64,000 nt of DNA from Bradyrhizobium sp. CSA112 (GTDB lineage: Bacteria > Pseudomonadota > Alphaproteobacteria > Rhizobiales > Xanthobacteraceae), in NCBI RefSeq assembly GCF_029051645.1, contig NZ_JAACFS010000006.1, forward strand, positions 62,001 through 126,000, written 5' to 3'. Below are positions 43,136 to 53,000 of the stretch, piece after piece. Under the pieces are notes generated by a model. It had not been told where the DNA came from. It worked only from the letters and a program-made list of their open reading frames with translations, and did not search any database. The translations under genes were made by a program, and so were the position numbers. Position 1 is the first letter of the stretch, and every line of letters starts with the position of its first letter.

Positions 43136-43357
43136 TTGGGTGCTCCGAATGACTTAGTTCGGCACATCTGGAGATTAGTTGCCGAACAGTTGAAGCAACC
43201 ATCGCAAGTTGTTGGCCAATATCGACCCGTAAGAACACGATTATCGAACCCGCGGAGCTTCGGTCCCGTGCCCCTCTCTCGCGGAGCCGTTCACGCTGGC
43301 GAGTCTGGCTTTTGTCGGTAGCCGGACAGACGAGGGCCAGGCCGCTAACCGGGCAGT

Positions 43358-43600
43358 TCAACGCACAATGCACGACATGGATTGCCGACTCCATCGGTGA
43401 TATGGGCCGCAGGGGGGAGTTGGGCGGGATGTGGCCGGGCACTCGTTCCGAACCGGCAAACCTTCCTGCCACCCGTCGCGAACGCACGCTCCCTGTGACG
43501 TGCTGCGACAACCAACGCCGCATCCCCCCGTAGCCGAGGCTGGCCCAGTAAGAGCGAAAGCTACAAAGAAGGCCCCAAAGCAAGCAAAGCGGATCATCAT
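43358..43600 (-). CDS. Small exported cysteine-rich protein
   Basis: 80 residues from ATG 43600: signal peptide (MMIRFACFGAFFVAFALTGP, cut after ASA), then a mature part with eight cysteines or so in the pattern GGCGVGCRSTSQGACVRDGW and NECPA. Periplasmic, probably disulfide-stabilised. Similar GCGxGC proteins occur widely in Bradyrhizobium. Confidence 0.7.
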   Translation of the reverse strand: MMIRFACFGAFFVAFALTGPASATGGCGVGCRSTSQGACVRDGWQEGLPVRNECPATSRPTPPCGPYHRWSRQSMSCIVR

Positions 43601-43782
43601 GGCGGCTCCTCGTTGGCTTGAGTGCAGGGGTAAATTGCGCCGTGAATATCGTTCCTTTGCTCTACTCGCCGGCGGTTCACGCTGACGGGCATCTCCGCAC
43701 AGCGAAGGGAGGGAGCCTGCCACTTGTTCCCGCTTGTGGCGTGTGTGCCTTTGATCCCAATTGCCCTGAGGTACGCACCTGA

Positions 43783-43815
43783 CGGCCCCAGTCTTCCCCG
43801 CTGGGGCCGTTCCTT
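43783..43815 (+). terminator. Terminator hairpin (GGCCCCAG family)
   Basis: CGGCCCCAG (43783-43791) and CTGGGGCCG (43801-43809) with a 9-base loop, followed by TTCCTTT. The stretch 43601-44189 contains this and the next hairpin but no supported gene. Confidence 0.65.
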
Positions 43816-43962
43816 TGAGCGCGCGTGGACGGCTAACCTATGCCCCTGATCCGTAATCTTACGGGGCCAAATTCCGATCCCTGGGTGACAAAGCGAACCG
43901 ACGTTTGTTCTATTCCGATCTAAGATGTTCGCGTTTTATCACGTTCGGAATGTTTGCGAATC

Positions 43963-43990
43963 GCCCGGCCCAACAGCCGGGCTTTCGTTT
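43963..43990 (+). terminator. Rho-independent terminator
   Basis: GCCCGGC (43963-43969) and GCCGGGC (43976-43982) with a 6-base loop and TTTCGTTT after the stem. Confidence 0.65.
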
Positions 43991-44189
43991 GAGAAAAGAA
44001 ACGGCCCCAGCAGGGGGCTGATGGCTCGGGCCATCATTCCAATGCGCCAGGCGGCAGAGCCGGCGCGTATCTAAAACGCACTCCGGCTGCTCCCGTTCCG
44101 GTTTTTCCCGAACCTCGACGTACAGTCTGATACCGGACAGACGGACGAAGGGCGGGGAATTTTAAATGGCCTCATAGGGAGGCAGCGCC

Positions 44190-44423
44190 ATGGGAAAACG
44201 GGGACGCATCAATCATGAGAAGACGTTTGAAGAGCGACTGGCGGAAGAGGCCCGACGCTTTAAAGAGGCAGCAGATAAGCTCCCGCACGGCACGGCCCGG
44301 GACCTACTTCTACGGCGGGCTCGCCAGGCTGAGACGGCCGCTCACATCAATGAGTGGCTGAGATCGCCCGGACTGCAACCCCCTACCTCATTGGGAAACT
44401 TGCTAGAGGATCAGGAGAAGTAA
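44190..44423 (+). CDS. Small helical protein ending in INEWLRSPGLQPP (paralogue of 31561-31758)
   Basis: 77 residues, GGGAGG eight bases before ATG 44190. 'FEERLAEEARRFKEAADKLP' and LLLRRARQAETAAHINEWLR are helical; the SPGLQPP motif links it to the gene at 31561. Common small family in Bradyrhizobium; function unknown. Confidence 0.75.
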   Translation: MGKRGRINHEKTFEERLAEEARRFKEAADKLPHGTARDLLLRRARQAETAAHINEWLRSPGLQPPTSLGNLLEDQEK

Positions 44424-44527
44424 GGCTTACCTCAGTTGGCGGTCCTACAGCGACCCCAGTGCCTGCCAGACAATTGCCAGCACCAGGATCACAAGCCATC
44501 GCGTATGCGGTCAGGCGGCCGGTACGT

Positions 44528-44674
44528 TCATTCCTGGACCTCATATTCGAAAACGACGCCTTCGAGATCGTTTTCCTCAAACCATTTCTCGGCGGCGTCC
44601 ATGGTGGCGAAGACCTTGACGTAATCGGCGTCGCCAACCTGCTTGCTTGTGTTGACGCAGACAAAAACGGTCAT
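44528..44674 (-). CDS. 48-residue conserved protein (second copy of the YVDTSK family)
   Basis: Reads MTVFVCVNTSKQVGDADYVK, FATMDAAEKWFEENDLEGVV and ends FEYEVQE, homologous along its whole length to the gene at 36275-36424. Function unknown. Confidence 0.75.
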   Translation of the reverse strand: MTVFVCVNTSKQVGDADYVKVFATMDAAEKWFEENDLEGVVFEYEVQE

Positions 44675-44790
44675 TGGTCTCTCTTCAGCTTGCGCTCGCC
44701 AGGAAGACGGGGCGTTAACTTTTTCTTAAACATTCGGCCGAGATAATTCACAGTTTAGGAAATTGCGAATCATCGGGCTGGAGATTTCCC

Positions 44791-44904
44791 ATGCTCACGA
44801 CGGTTCTTTTGATGGCCTTGGCCGCGCTAGCCGCTTGCACAGTTATTCTTGTTCGTTTCGAGTTGTTAGCCCGACGGCGAAGGGCTTTGCGACTGCAGGC
44901 TTAA
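44791..44904 (+). CDS. 37-residue single-helix membrane microprotein
   Basis: GGAG lies seven bases before ATG 44791. The first ~25 residues are a hydrophobic helix (MLTTVLLMALAALAACTVIL), then a positively charged tail RRRRALRLQA, the topology of a bitopic inner-membrane microprotein. Confidence 0.5.
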   Translation: MLTTVLLMALAALAACTVILVRFELLARRRRALRLQA

Positions 44905-45080
44905 GCAAGGCCCATCGGAGCTGCGCCATAGGGGGCCGGATGTCGGCGCCGCGCTTGCCGCACGCCTTGCAGACGAACTGCTCCAGACAGTCGAAGGTTG
45001 TCGGGCCAACAATCGGGGTCCATTTCGATCGAGTGGCTGCACCTGTAATCAGTGCAGTAGACGACAGCGCGGCGGAATGG
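44850..45080 (-). pseudogene. Zinc-ribbon-like small protein, probably degenerate
   Basis: The minus-strand reading contains TFDCLEQFVCKACGKRGADI and RPPMAQLRWA, which resemble short CxxC proteins with a single zinc ribbon half. Flanking residues are unlike native protein and no start with Shine-Dalgarno is visible. Confidence 0.35.
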
Positions 45081-45533
45081 CCCGGCGCGTGTCGTCCGGA
45101 ACCGTCGTGCACCGGGCCACCTGCCACCTACCCAAAAAAGAGGAGTGCCGCTCCGCCCTACTCTATCCGTGGATCAGACGGTGGCCTTTGAATTGAGGAA
45201 GCAAGATTTATTAGCAGTTTCAAAGTGGTTGACAGGACACCCTTGGCGTCTGCGATTAGTGGTAGTGGAACGTAGAGTACAAGATCCGCGCGTCCTGGAC
45301 GGAGCTCGCTGAGCATCTCGTGAAGCGTTGACTGGAAGGCTAGAAATAGTGCGCGCAAGATCGCGCTGCCGATTCTGCCGGGGATCGGCCAGAGTTGCTC
45401 GATGTTCTTCCGATCGGCACCTTGCGGCAAGTTAGCCATGGCGCGGCCGCGGCGTTCACACCCCGCAAACAGCATTCAGGGACCTTTTGCGAGGTACGGC
45501 GTTACTCTTGAGGAGCACGATGGAGGAATAGTC

Positions 45534-46037
45534 ATGCCAGAGCGACGAACGGTGAAGAAGGCCCGGAAGGACAAGCGCGCGGGCAAGTCAACCACCACTC
45601 AGGCGGGCGAATTTGTGCATGAGGAGATCCGCAAGGTTCGCCGCGGCGAACATGGGGCGAGATCGCCGCAGCAGGCCATTGCCATTGGCCTATCCAAAGC
45701 GAGGCGTGCGGGCGTTGCTCTTCGCCCGCCACGGAGAGGCAAGGCCAAGGCGAGCACCCGCAAAAGTGCCGAGTACGCGTATGAGGCAGGCCAGGGCAAG
45801 CGAAAGCCCCGACGCCGGCCGCGCGTCTCGCGCGCCGTGTCACGGGTCCTTAAGAGCGAACCGCGCAGCACGGCGTCGCGCGCGGCGCTCTCCAAGCAAA
45901 CGCGGCGTGCCGCCTCGCGCCGCACCGCCTCTGCTCGTTCTGCCGCAGCCAAGAAAGCCGTAAAGACAAAAGGCGCTGCTGGCCGCTCTGCCGCCGCCAA
46001 GAAAGCGGCGCGAACCAGAGCGCGTCGCCGACGATAG
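45534..46037 (+). CDS. DUF6496-like protein with Lys/Arg/Ala-rich histone-like tail
   Basis: 167 residues from ATG 45534 with GGAGGA upstream. The first ~65 residues (KSTTTQAGEFVHEEIRKVRR, GARSPQQAIAIGLSKARRAG) match the DUF6496 pattern as I recall it; the rest is an Ala/Lys/Arg tail resembling histone H1-like bacterial proteins. Likely DNA- or RNA-binding. Confidence 0.72.
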   Translation: MPERRTVKKARKDKRAGKSTTTQAGEFVHEEIRKVRRGEHGARSPQQAIAIGLSKARRAGVALRPPRRGKAKASTRKSAEYAYEAGQGKRKPRRRPRVSRAVSRVLKSEPRSTASRAALSKQTRRAASRRTASARSAAAKKAVKTKGAAGRSAAAKKAARTRARRRR

Positions 46038-46259
46038 CGCGAGTTAGTCGATAGCTACTCCGGATCTAATTCCTGTCCGAACACATCGTCCGGACGACCT
46101 TTTCGTGAAGGGAGATGGGCGGGAAAAGGATTGACGCTGTCCGTGCCATTGATGCTCCGTGACTGCGGTGGTCCACTTCCTGGTTCTGCGGTGACAATGT
46201 CGCCCTGGACCGTCCAGCGCTGACCGGGCGGGCATTGATGTCGAACGCCGCGGCTGATC

Positions 46260-46895
46260 CGAGCTGATCCACGCACGCCCTATTTGTCGCGTGGTGTCCT
46301 TCGGCCTTTTCGGCGATCAGGGCGTATTTAGAAGCGAGGCGGCCGGCGCAGCACGGGTCGTAGCGGACCGTTTCGGAGGTGCCCCGATCAACGTGCAATA
46401 CAATTCGAAGAAAGGCGGAGGTGCCACGATTGAAGGCCTGGCCATGTCCTTGCAAGCGGCGGCCAACGGGATGGACGCCGACAACGACATTCTGTTTTTG
46501 ATTCTCACCTCGCACGGCTCCCGCACCGGCCTTGCAGTCAAAGCGGGGCGGCTTACGCAAACGCTCACGCCGTCTAATCTCGCCTACATGCTGGCGCGGA
46601 CCGGCATGCGATACAAGGTGGTGGTCATCTCGGCCTGCTATTCCGGGGATACGCTGGTAATCACCGCGGCCGATTCCGACCATCTCGTTCGGCTGCCGGG
46701 ACAAAGCCAAATGGACCTATTTCGGCAACGCGTTTTTCAATATAGCATTCCGGCAAGCCAAGAGCCTGAAGGACGCCTTTGTTGTTGCGCGTTCGCTCGT
46801 CAAAAAGCGAGAAGTGCGCGAGCGCTTCGAGCCGTCGAATCCCCTAATGGCAGGCGGCGAAACGTGCAGCCGTTGCTCATTTCGCGTCCCTGAGC
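46260..46895 (+). pseudogene. Degenerate peptidase C13-family (caspase-like) gene
   Basis: 'LILTSHGSRTGLAVKAGRL' holds the catalytic His and VVVISACYSG the catalytic Cys of the C13 family. About ten residues are missing after the Cys motif, and after ~46700 the frame changes repeatedly: remnants of the C-terminus (RERFEPSNPLMAGGE) are in another frame at ~46814. No functional protein is expected. Confidence 0.65.
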
Positions 46896-47190
46896 GACCG
46901 GCCGCCTTCGCGGCCGACAAAAACCTCGTCCAAATTGACCTAATGACCGAAACGCGCCGCGGGCAAGGGGACCGTAGTAGCCAGCGGCGTAGGCGATCTT
47001 AAGGCCGTTCGGCGCTGGGATCATGTTTACGCGAATCGGCGCCTTGTGCCTTCTATGTTGCGTATCTCACTAGCGGCGCGGCTGCGCGCCTTACCGCATC
47101 CCCTTGTCTTGAAAATAGGAGGATGAACTAGGAACCATCGCGAGCCGGCGCGTTATTCGGGTAAGTGACGCTACGATGGGGAGGATTTCC

Positions 47191-47478
47191 ATGCGAACCA
47201 CAATCGTTGCGATGCTTATCGCAAGCGGAACCATGATCGCGCTGCCGGCGCAGGCGCAGCAGCAGACGACACCGAACCCGCAGATGCAGCAGATGCAGGA
47301 GGAGGCGGACAAGGGCGCCAAGACCCGCCAGTCCGGTGAGTCAGGCTATGTCGGCGAGCAGGAAAAGCCGGGCGCTTCCGCTCACCCCCCTGGGCGGACT
47401 GACACTGCTCCGCTGACAGCGGGCTCAGCCACCGGCACCTCGACGGGGACGCCAAGCAGCGGTGAAAGGCCGCGCTGA
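47191..47478 (+). CDS. Small secreted low-complexity protein (paralogue of 21916-22224)
   Basis: 95 residues from ATG 47191 (GGGGAGGA upstream). Signal peptide ending LPAQAQ, then QMQEEADKGAKTRQSGESGY and GASAHPPGRTD, the same core as in the gene at 21916, and a Thr/Gly/Ser tail. Function unknown. Confidence 0.75.
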   Translation: MRTTIVAMLIASGTMIALPAQAQQQTTPNPQMQQMQEEADKGAKTRQSGESGYVGEQEKPGASAHPPGRTDTAPLTAGSATGTSTGTPSSGERPR

Positions 47479-47562
47479 GACTCCTGGAGGTATAGCACGA
47501 CTGAGCGTAATCTCGCCTTCCTGACGCGGGGTTTATTACCTTACCGCCAAGCGCCGAGGTTA

Positions 47563-48320
47563 CACGTCAAGAGCCTGATCCATCCGGGACTGAACGCGAT
47601 CTTCTGGATCCTGGAGCGCAAGCCGGACAAGATCAGCTACGTAACCGGCTGGCCCTATGTTCACACCGATGTCTGGAAAGGCATTGAGCCCGAGACCGGC
47701 AAGCCGATTGTCGACCCCGCGCACAAGCCGGTGGTCGGCAAGCGGATCGAGTTTTGCCGTCACTGTAGGGTGGCAAGGACTGGCCGTCGGCGGCCTACAG
47801 CGAGAAGACGAAATATGTCTATGTGCCGGCCAACGAGAACACCTGCGGCGGCTTCTCTGGCGAGAAGGTGCCGCTGGTTCCAGGCAAACTCTGGCTTGGC
47901 ACCAAGCCCGAGGACATCGGTCTGACGCTCCGTCCCGGCGCCAAACACATCGGCGAACTACAGGCTTGGGATCCCGCAACCGGCAAGAAAGTCTGGTCGC
48001 ACAACTTCCCGAAGTCGCAATTGTTCGGTTCGGTACTGGCGACCGCGGGCGATCTCGTCTTTGTCGGTGGGACCAATGATCGCTACTTTCGCGCCTTCGA
48101 CGCCAAGAGCGGCGAACTATTGTGGGAGCAGAAGACCAACTCCGGCATCATGGGCATGCCGGTTTCCTATGAGGTCGACGGCACGCAATACATTGCGATC
48201 CAGTCCGGCTGGGGCGTCGACGCGCAACGCATCCAGGATGCGCTTGCCACCCAGAACGTCGGGGTGGAAAACAACGTGCCGCAGGGCGGCGTGGTTTGGG
48301 TGTTCGCCGTCAAGAAATGA
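47563..48320 (+). pseudogene. PQQ-dependent alcohol dehydrogenase, C-terminal pseudogene
   Basis: Two frames together give ~250 residues of the quinoprotein beta-propeller: KPDKISYVTGWPYVHTDVWK in the first, then KYVYVPANENTCGGFSGEKV, SQLFGSVLATAGDLVFVGGT and WGVDAQRIQDALATQNVGVE in the second. One base is lost and a TGG has become TAG near 47757-47767. The N-terminal ~350 residues, including the signal peptide, are absent. Confidence 0.75.
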
Positions 48321-48420
48321 TTGGTAGGCGTTGCGCCGGCTTGGTATTGACCAGAGATGAGAAAGGGCGGCCAGCGATTGTTCGCCGCCCCTTTCTTGCT
48401 CCTGGCTTCCAGTGCTGGAG

Positions 48421-48684
48421 CTACTTGCCCTTGGTCTCGACCTTCTGTTTCTCGTCTTCGTTCATTTTCTTCACCACGGGATCGCGACTGGCTTCGCCGG
48501 TGGTCTGAGTTGTCGTGGCCGGCGGGCTTTCGTTTGGCATGGAGGTTTGCCCGGGCGGTGTCGTCGCCGGCCGCGTTGCGGTTGTGCTCGGCGGCGACGT
48601 GGTTTGAGCGGTCGCCGCCTGAGCATTCAAGAGAAGCACGCTCGACAGCAGCGACGCCGCGAGCGCCGTTGAGTTGGGTTTCAT
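48421..48684 (-). CDS. Small exported Thr/Pro-rich protein
   Basis: 87 residues: signal peptide (~1-26, ending ATAQ), then a Thr/Pro/Ser-rich low-complexity region and a charged end RDPVVKKMNEDEKQKVETKG. No domain known. Confidence 0.68.
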   Translation of the reverse strand: MKPNSTALAASLLSSVLLLNAQAATAQTTSPPSTTATRPATTPPGQTSMPNESPPATTTQTTGEASRDPVVKKMNEDEKQKVETKGK

Positions 48685-48748
48685 CGATCTGATCTCCTCT
48701 CAGGTCAAGGAAAACGGCCCGTTCGGTCTAACGTTCCCCTTACGCCTC

Positions 48749-49160
48749 CTATTGCTTGCCGATCGGCAACGCGCGGATGCGCTTGCCGGTCGCGGCGAAG
48801 ATCGCGTTGATCAGCGCCGGCGCAAAGGGCGGCACACCGGGCTCGCCGACGCCGCTCGGCGGCGTGTCCGGGCCGGCAGGTACGATGTAGACGTTCGTCA
48901 CGGCCGGGGATTCGTCGATCCGAAGCAACGGGAAATCGTCGAAATTGCCCTGTTGCACCTTGCCGTCCTTGAAGGTGATCTCGCCATATTTGGCGAGGCT
49001 CAGGCCCATGATGGCGGCGCCCTCGATCTGCGACTGGATCCGATCCGGATTGACATAGGTTCCGCAATCGATGGCGGTATCGACCCGCGGCACGGTGAGC
49101 TTGCCCTTGTCGTCAACGGCTACCTCGACGATCGTCGCGATATAGCTGACAAAGCTGCAA
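48749..49160 (-). pseudogene. C-terminal fragment of a xanthine-dehydrogenase-family molybdenum subunit
   Basis: The minus strand reads VSYIATIVEVAVDDKGKLTV, then DTAIDCGTYVNPDRIQSQIE, GAAIMGLSLAKYGEITFKDG and [20 protein letters not shown], the well-known end of isoquinoline-oxidoreductase/aldehyde-oxidase large subunits. There is no start: the frame loses similarity at about 49165. The rest (over 550 residues) is missing. Confidence 0.75.
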
Positions 49161-49319
49161 CGGCACGTTTTTGGTCAAGAGCCCTTACGCAGTGGCCCAC
49201 ATGAGACGAGATTTTTTCGAAGAGATGGGCTTCGCTGCTGGAGGAGTTGGGAATAGGTGTAACTCTGCGATAGTCGCATTGTGCATCTACCATTGCCGCT
49301 TCCGAGGTATGTTTCGGAT

Positions 49320-50186
49320 ATGCCTACAACGATCGGGCTCGCTGTCACGCTAGCTTTCTCGCTGGTTGCTTTCACAATGCCAACATCGGTTTGGGCAACC
49401 GGTCCGACTTTGACGGTGTCAGCCCATCGCGGCGTCCAAATCTTCGATCGGGACGCGCTGCTTGCCCGCACGGATGTCGTCGAAATCACCACGTCGCGTG
49501 ATGTCGCATACCGTACTCCTCGGACGTATCGAGCCGTGGCGCTCGCGAAGTTGCTTGAAGGAGTTGCCATTCCGCCCGATGCCGTGGTGGAAGCGGTAGC
49601 GCAAGACGGCTTCGTGACGCAACTCCCTCGCGATCTGGTCTACGCCAAAGACGGCATCGTCGCGTATATGGCAATCGAAGCCGCCGACAGGCCGTGGCCG
49701 CCAATTCCAGGTAAGGATAAGAGCGCAGGCGCCTTCTATGTCGTATGGCTCGGCGATCAAGCGTCATCCGTCCCAACCATGATGTGGCCCTACCAACTTG
49801 TCAGTTTATCGGTGCAAGACGCGCCAGCCAAGCGGTGGCCCTCGCTCGCGGTTGATCCCATGCTCCCTGCCCTCCATCCGGCACGAGACGGGCAAACCCT
49901 CTTCGTGAACAAATGCTTCACATGCCACACGATGAACCACGCAGGATCGGCGTCGGCTGGCCCCGATCTGAATCTGCCGATGAACCCAACCGAGTACTTC
50001 ACCGATGCCGGTTTGCGCGCGCTGATCCGAGATCCACGCTCGGTGCGGGTTTGGCCCGAGCAGCGGATGCCCAGCTTTGCCGAAGAGGACCTGAGCGATG
50101 AGGAACTCGACCTGATCTTGGCGTATTTGAATCACATGGCGGATAGGAAGAGCCGAGCAACGGAGGGTGGCAGCAGCAAACGCTAA
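49320..50186 (+). CDS. Exported cytochrome c-type protein with an oxidoreductase-like N-domain
   Basis: 288 residues from ATG 49320. Signal peptide (to ~32), an N-terminal domain of the molybdopterin-oxidoreductase-like beta type (VVEITTSRDVAYRTPRTYRA, WPYQLVSLSVQD) and a C-terminal class I cytochrome c with CFTCH haem motif (~200) and MPSF as the likely Met ligand. It could pass electrons from a periplasmic dehydrogenase; the nearby PQQ dehydrogenase and molybdenum hydroxylase fragments would have been natural partners. Confidence 0.8.
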   Translation: MPTTIGLAVTLAFSLVAFTMPTSVWATGPTLTVSAHRGVQIFDRDALLARTDVVEITTSRDVAYRTPRTYRAVALAKLLEGVAIPPDAVVEAVAQDGFVTQLPRDLVYAKDGIVAYMAIEAADRPWPPIPGKDKSAGAFYVVWLGDQASSVPTMMWPYQLVSLSVQDAPAKRWPSLAVDPMLPALHPARDGQTLFVNKCFTCHTMNHAGSASAGPDLNLPMNPTEYFTDAGLRALIRDPRSVRVWPEQRMPSFAEEDLSDEELDLILAYLNHMADRKSRATEGGSSKR

Positions 50187-50449
50187 GTAAATCGTAAAAC
50201 TCGAGTACGGTTAGCGACAATGAGGGCGTAGTCGCCGCCGACAGGCGTCATCATAGCCAAGCCAAACTCAGTGCGATAGCAAGGCAGCTCAATGAAAGGC
50301 CCCGAAAGACCTTGCTATATCAAACCCCAGCTGAGAAGTTCGCGGAATGTGTTGCAGCGATCAGTTGAACCCGCCGCGCCCATATCGGACATTCGCCCGT
50401 AAATCACGGGCCGTCCGGATCGGGTAAGGCGACGGACTTCAATGCGGCC

Positions 50450-52219
50450 TCAACCCTTCCAGCCGGCCTTGCGCAAACCCTCGACGAGATGGGCGTGGTC
50501 CTCCGGCCGAAACCACGGTGCTCTCTTGCGGACATACATGTCGAATGCCCCCGGTGCGCGCGAGACGGCTTTCTCCAATGCATCCTTTGCTTCCGTTGTG
50601 CGCCCAAGTTGGCCCAGCGCCGCCGCGGGCCAGCGGTAGATCATCGGAAAATCGGGAAACGACCGGATCAGGCGTTTCGCGGCTTCGATCGAAGCCTCGT
50701 ATTCGCTGCAGAAATATAGTCCGCACGCAACGTGCAACAAACGTACTGCCAGATACGGATCGCGGGGATCGAGCCTAATACAGGTTTCGAGAGCCGTGAT
50801 CCCTTCCCTTGGCTGTCCCGCAAAGATCAGCGTCGCGCCCCTGTGGCCATGCGCGATGGCCAGATTTGGACTCATTGAGAGAGCTCGCTCGATCTCCGCC
50901 AACGCACCGTCGGCGTCGCCGCGCGCTTGCAGGGCCCAGCCAAGGCATGAACGGGATTCTGCATCGGCGCCATCGAGCGCGACCGCGCGACGGGCCAAGG
51001 CCTCGGCCGAGCGTTGCGCGCTTGGCAGATCCAGCTTCTGGTAGATCGCGGCCGCTTGCAGCTGATACAAGGCGAGCGCGCTGTAGCCGCCGGCGAAGGT
51101 CGGGTCGAGCTCGATTGCCTGCTTAAAAAAACCCTCTGCCGTCGCATCGCCGTCTAGGGTAGCTTTGCTCAGATGCCACAGACCGCGCTGATAGGCCGCC
51201 CAGGCATCAAGGCTCTCCGGTGGCTTGCGCATCGCGCGCCGCAGCTCGGCGTCTGCAATGGCCGGTGCCAGGGCGGTCGTCAACGCTTCGGTGAGTTCGT
51301 CCTGCATCGCGAAAATATCGGCGAGATCGCGGTCGTAGCGCTCGGCCCACATGTGGTTGCTGGTTCCCGCCTCTATCAATTGCGCAGTGACGCGGATCCG
51401 ATTGCCGGCCTTGCGCACGCTACCTTCGAGCACATAGCGCACGCCGAGCTCGCGTCCGACCTGTTTCACATCGACGGCGCGCCCCTTGTAGGTGAAGGAC
51501 GAGTTCCGGGCGATGACGAACAGCGAGGGATAGTGCGATAGTGCCGTGATCACATCCTCGGCGACCCCGTCGGAGACGAACTCTTGCTCGGGATCGCCAC
51601 TCATATTGGTAAATGGCAACACGGCGACGGACGGTTTGTCGGGCAATGCGAGCGCCGGAACCTCAGGTTTGCGCGTCGCGGGCCGCTGGCTGGGATCGAT
51701 GATACGGTAAACGTGGACAGGCCGGGCGATATTCTTCAGCGTTTGCTCGCCCGCGTCCTCGACGTCGAACGACACCTTATCGCGGGCGTGACTGAGGACT
51801 GTGCGTGAGATACATATGCCGCCGGGTTCGGCCAGCGCCTCAAGTCGCGCCGCGATGTTCACGCCATCGCCATAGAGGTCTCGGCCTTCGATCATCACGT
51901 CCCCAAGATTAACCCCGACGCGAAACTCAATTCGTTTCTCCAGCGGTACGTCGGCATTGCGTTCGACCATGCCTTGCTGAACCTCGATCGCGCAGCGAAC
52001 TGCATCCACCACGCTTGGAAACTCAATCAGAATTCCATCACCGGTCGTTTTCACGATGCGGCCGCGATGTTGCTTGTTCTTTGGATCAATCAGCTCGCGG
52101 CGAAGCACCTTGAGGCGGGCGAGCGTGCCCTCTTCGTCCGCACCCATCAGCCGGCTATAGCCGGCAATATCGGCGGCGAGAATAGCCGCGAGCTTGCGTT
52201 TGGTCTGATCTAGAGCCAT
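50450..52219 (-). CDS. Class III adenylate cyclase with TolB-like and TPR regions
   Basis: 589 residues from ATG 52219. Cyclase domain ~8-180: metal-binding Asp in AADIAGYSRLM and TGDGILIEFPS, and the catalytic Asn/Arg in LYGDGVNIAARLEALAEPGG. Then a TolB-N-like region (~205-325, KPSVAVLPFTNMSGDPEQEF) and TPR-like helices to the end. No membrane segment. The architecture is very common in Bradyrhizobium, where many paralogues occur. An upstream in-frame extension to 52369 has weak support. Confidence 0.88.
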   Translation of the reverse strand: MALDQTKRKLAAILAADIAGYSRLMGADEEGTLARLKVLRRELIDPKNKQHRGRIVKTTGDGILIEFPSVVDAVRCAIEVQQGMVERNADVPLEKRIEFRVGVNLGDVMIEGRDLYGDGVNIAARLEALAEPGGICISRTVLSHARDKVSFDVEDAGEQTLKNIARPVHVYRIIDPSQRPATRKPEVPALALPDKPSVAVLPFTNMSGDPEQEFVSDGVAEDVITALSHYPSLFVIARNSSFTYKGRAVDVKQVGRELGVRYVLEGSVRKAGNRIRVTAQLIEAGTSNHMWAERYDRDLADIFAMQDELTEALTTALAPAIADAELRRAMRKPPESLDAWAAYQRGLWHLSKATLDGDATAEGFFKQAIELDPTFAGGYSALALYQLQAAAIYQKLDLPSAQRSAEALARRAVALDGADAESRSCLGWALQARGDADGALAEIERALSMSPNLAIAHGHRGATLIFAGQPREGITALETCIRLDPRDPYLAVRLLHVACGLYFCSEYEASIEAAKRLIRSFPDFPMIYRWPAAALGQLGRTTEAKDALEKAVSRAPGAFDMYVRKRAPWFRPEDHAHLVEGLRKAGWKG

Positions 52220-52615
52220 TGGGGGTCTGTTTCCCCAGTTCCTTATCTCCATACTACCACCAAATGCTTTGGCTTTGGGGTCATTCATGGGGATGGCCCG
52301 TCGTGAGATGGGACATCGTCTGCGCCGCATAGACAAGGTCCCATCCTTCCGACTAGAGTTGAGGGTCATCGCTTTGGCGGCGTAACCAAGATGCCCGCCC
52401 CTTAGCTCGCATCACGAATATGAGCGGCCGCAGGCGGACCATCGATGGCATGCCCTGCAAACGGTGCGGCGCTACCCCTCACGCGGAAGCCGGATGAGAG
52501 GGGTAAAATCCGTCAGGGTCCACACCCGAGGAGCAACAGCACGACCCCACATATCCCCGAGCAATTTGCCACCAGGTTGATCGACCGGAGTCCCTTCGTG
52601 ATCATAGGCAACACG

Positions 52616-52714
52616 ATGCCGCCCCGAGATCCTGAAGACGAAGAGGATGAGGACGAAGAGGAAGAGGACCGCGCCGACGAACCGCCGGTCGTGCGCGAGC
52701 CGGACGAAGACTAG
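52616..52714 (+). CDS. 32-residue very acidic microprotein
   Basis: MPPRDPEDEEDEDEEEEDRA, then DEPPVVREPDED. Over half the residues are Asp or Glu. It resembles short acidic proteins that I recall from Bradyrhizobium. No clear Shine-Dalgarno, so translation is uncertain. The neighbouring stretches 52370-52615 and 52715-53000 hold nothing else I can support. Confidence 0.45.
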   Translation: MPPRDPEDEEDEDEEEEDRADEPPVVREPDED

Positions 52715-53000
52715 GGCATGATGTTTTTAGGACTGGGCATGGGCCGAGTTTCGGAAATGGGACATTCGGCGGGCATAATTGCTCGGAGGATTTCGCCAAT
52801 TGTGATGCAGTTGATTTCGGCCGAGCCTGCCACGGCCTTCGAAGGGCTCAGCTTGGCGAAGACTTGTCGATCGGATTCCGATTCGGCGAGTGAACGGACG
52901 TCGCGGTCGCGGCGGTTGATGTCTGGCAGCCAGCCGCTTGGCCAATGTCCGCTTTTGCACGCCAGAAGCAGTCGAGCGGCATCGTTAACTCGGTAAGATG

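Noticed and set aside
45158..45439. Minus-strand reading of 93 codons (start MANLPQGADRK)
   Set aside because: No Shine-Dalgarno and no recognisable features; cannot be separated from chance in this GC-rich DNA.
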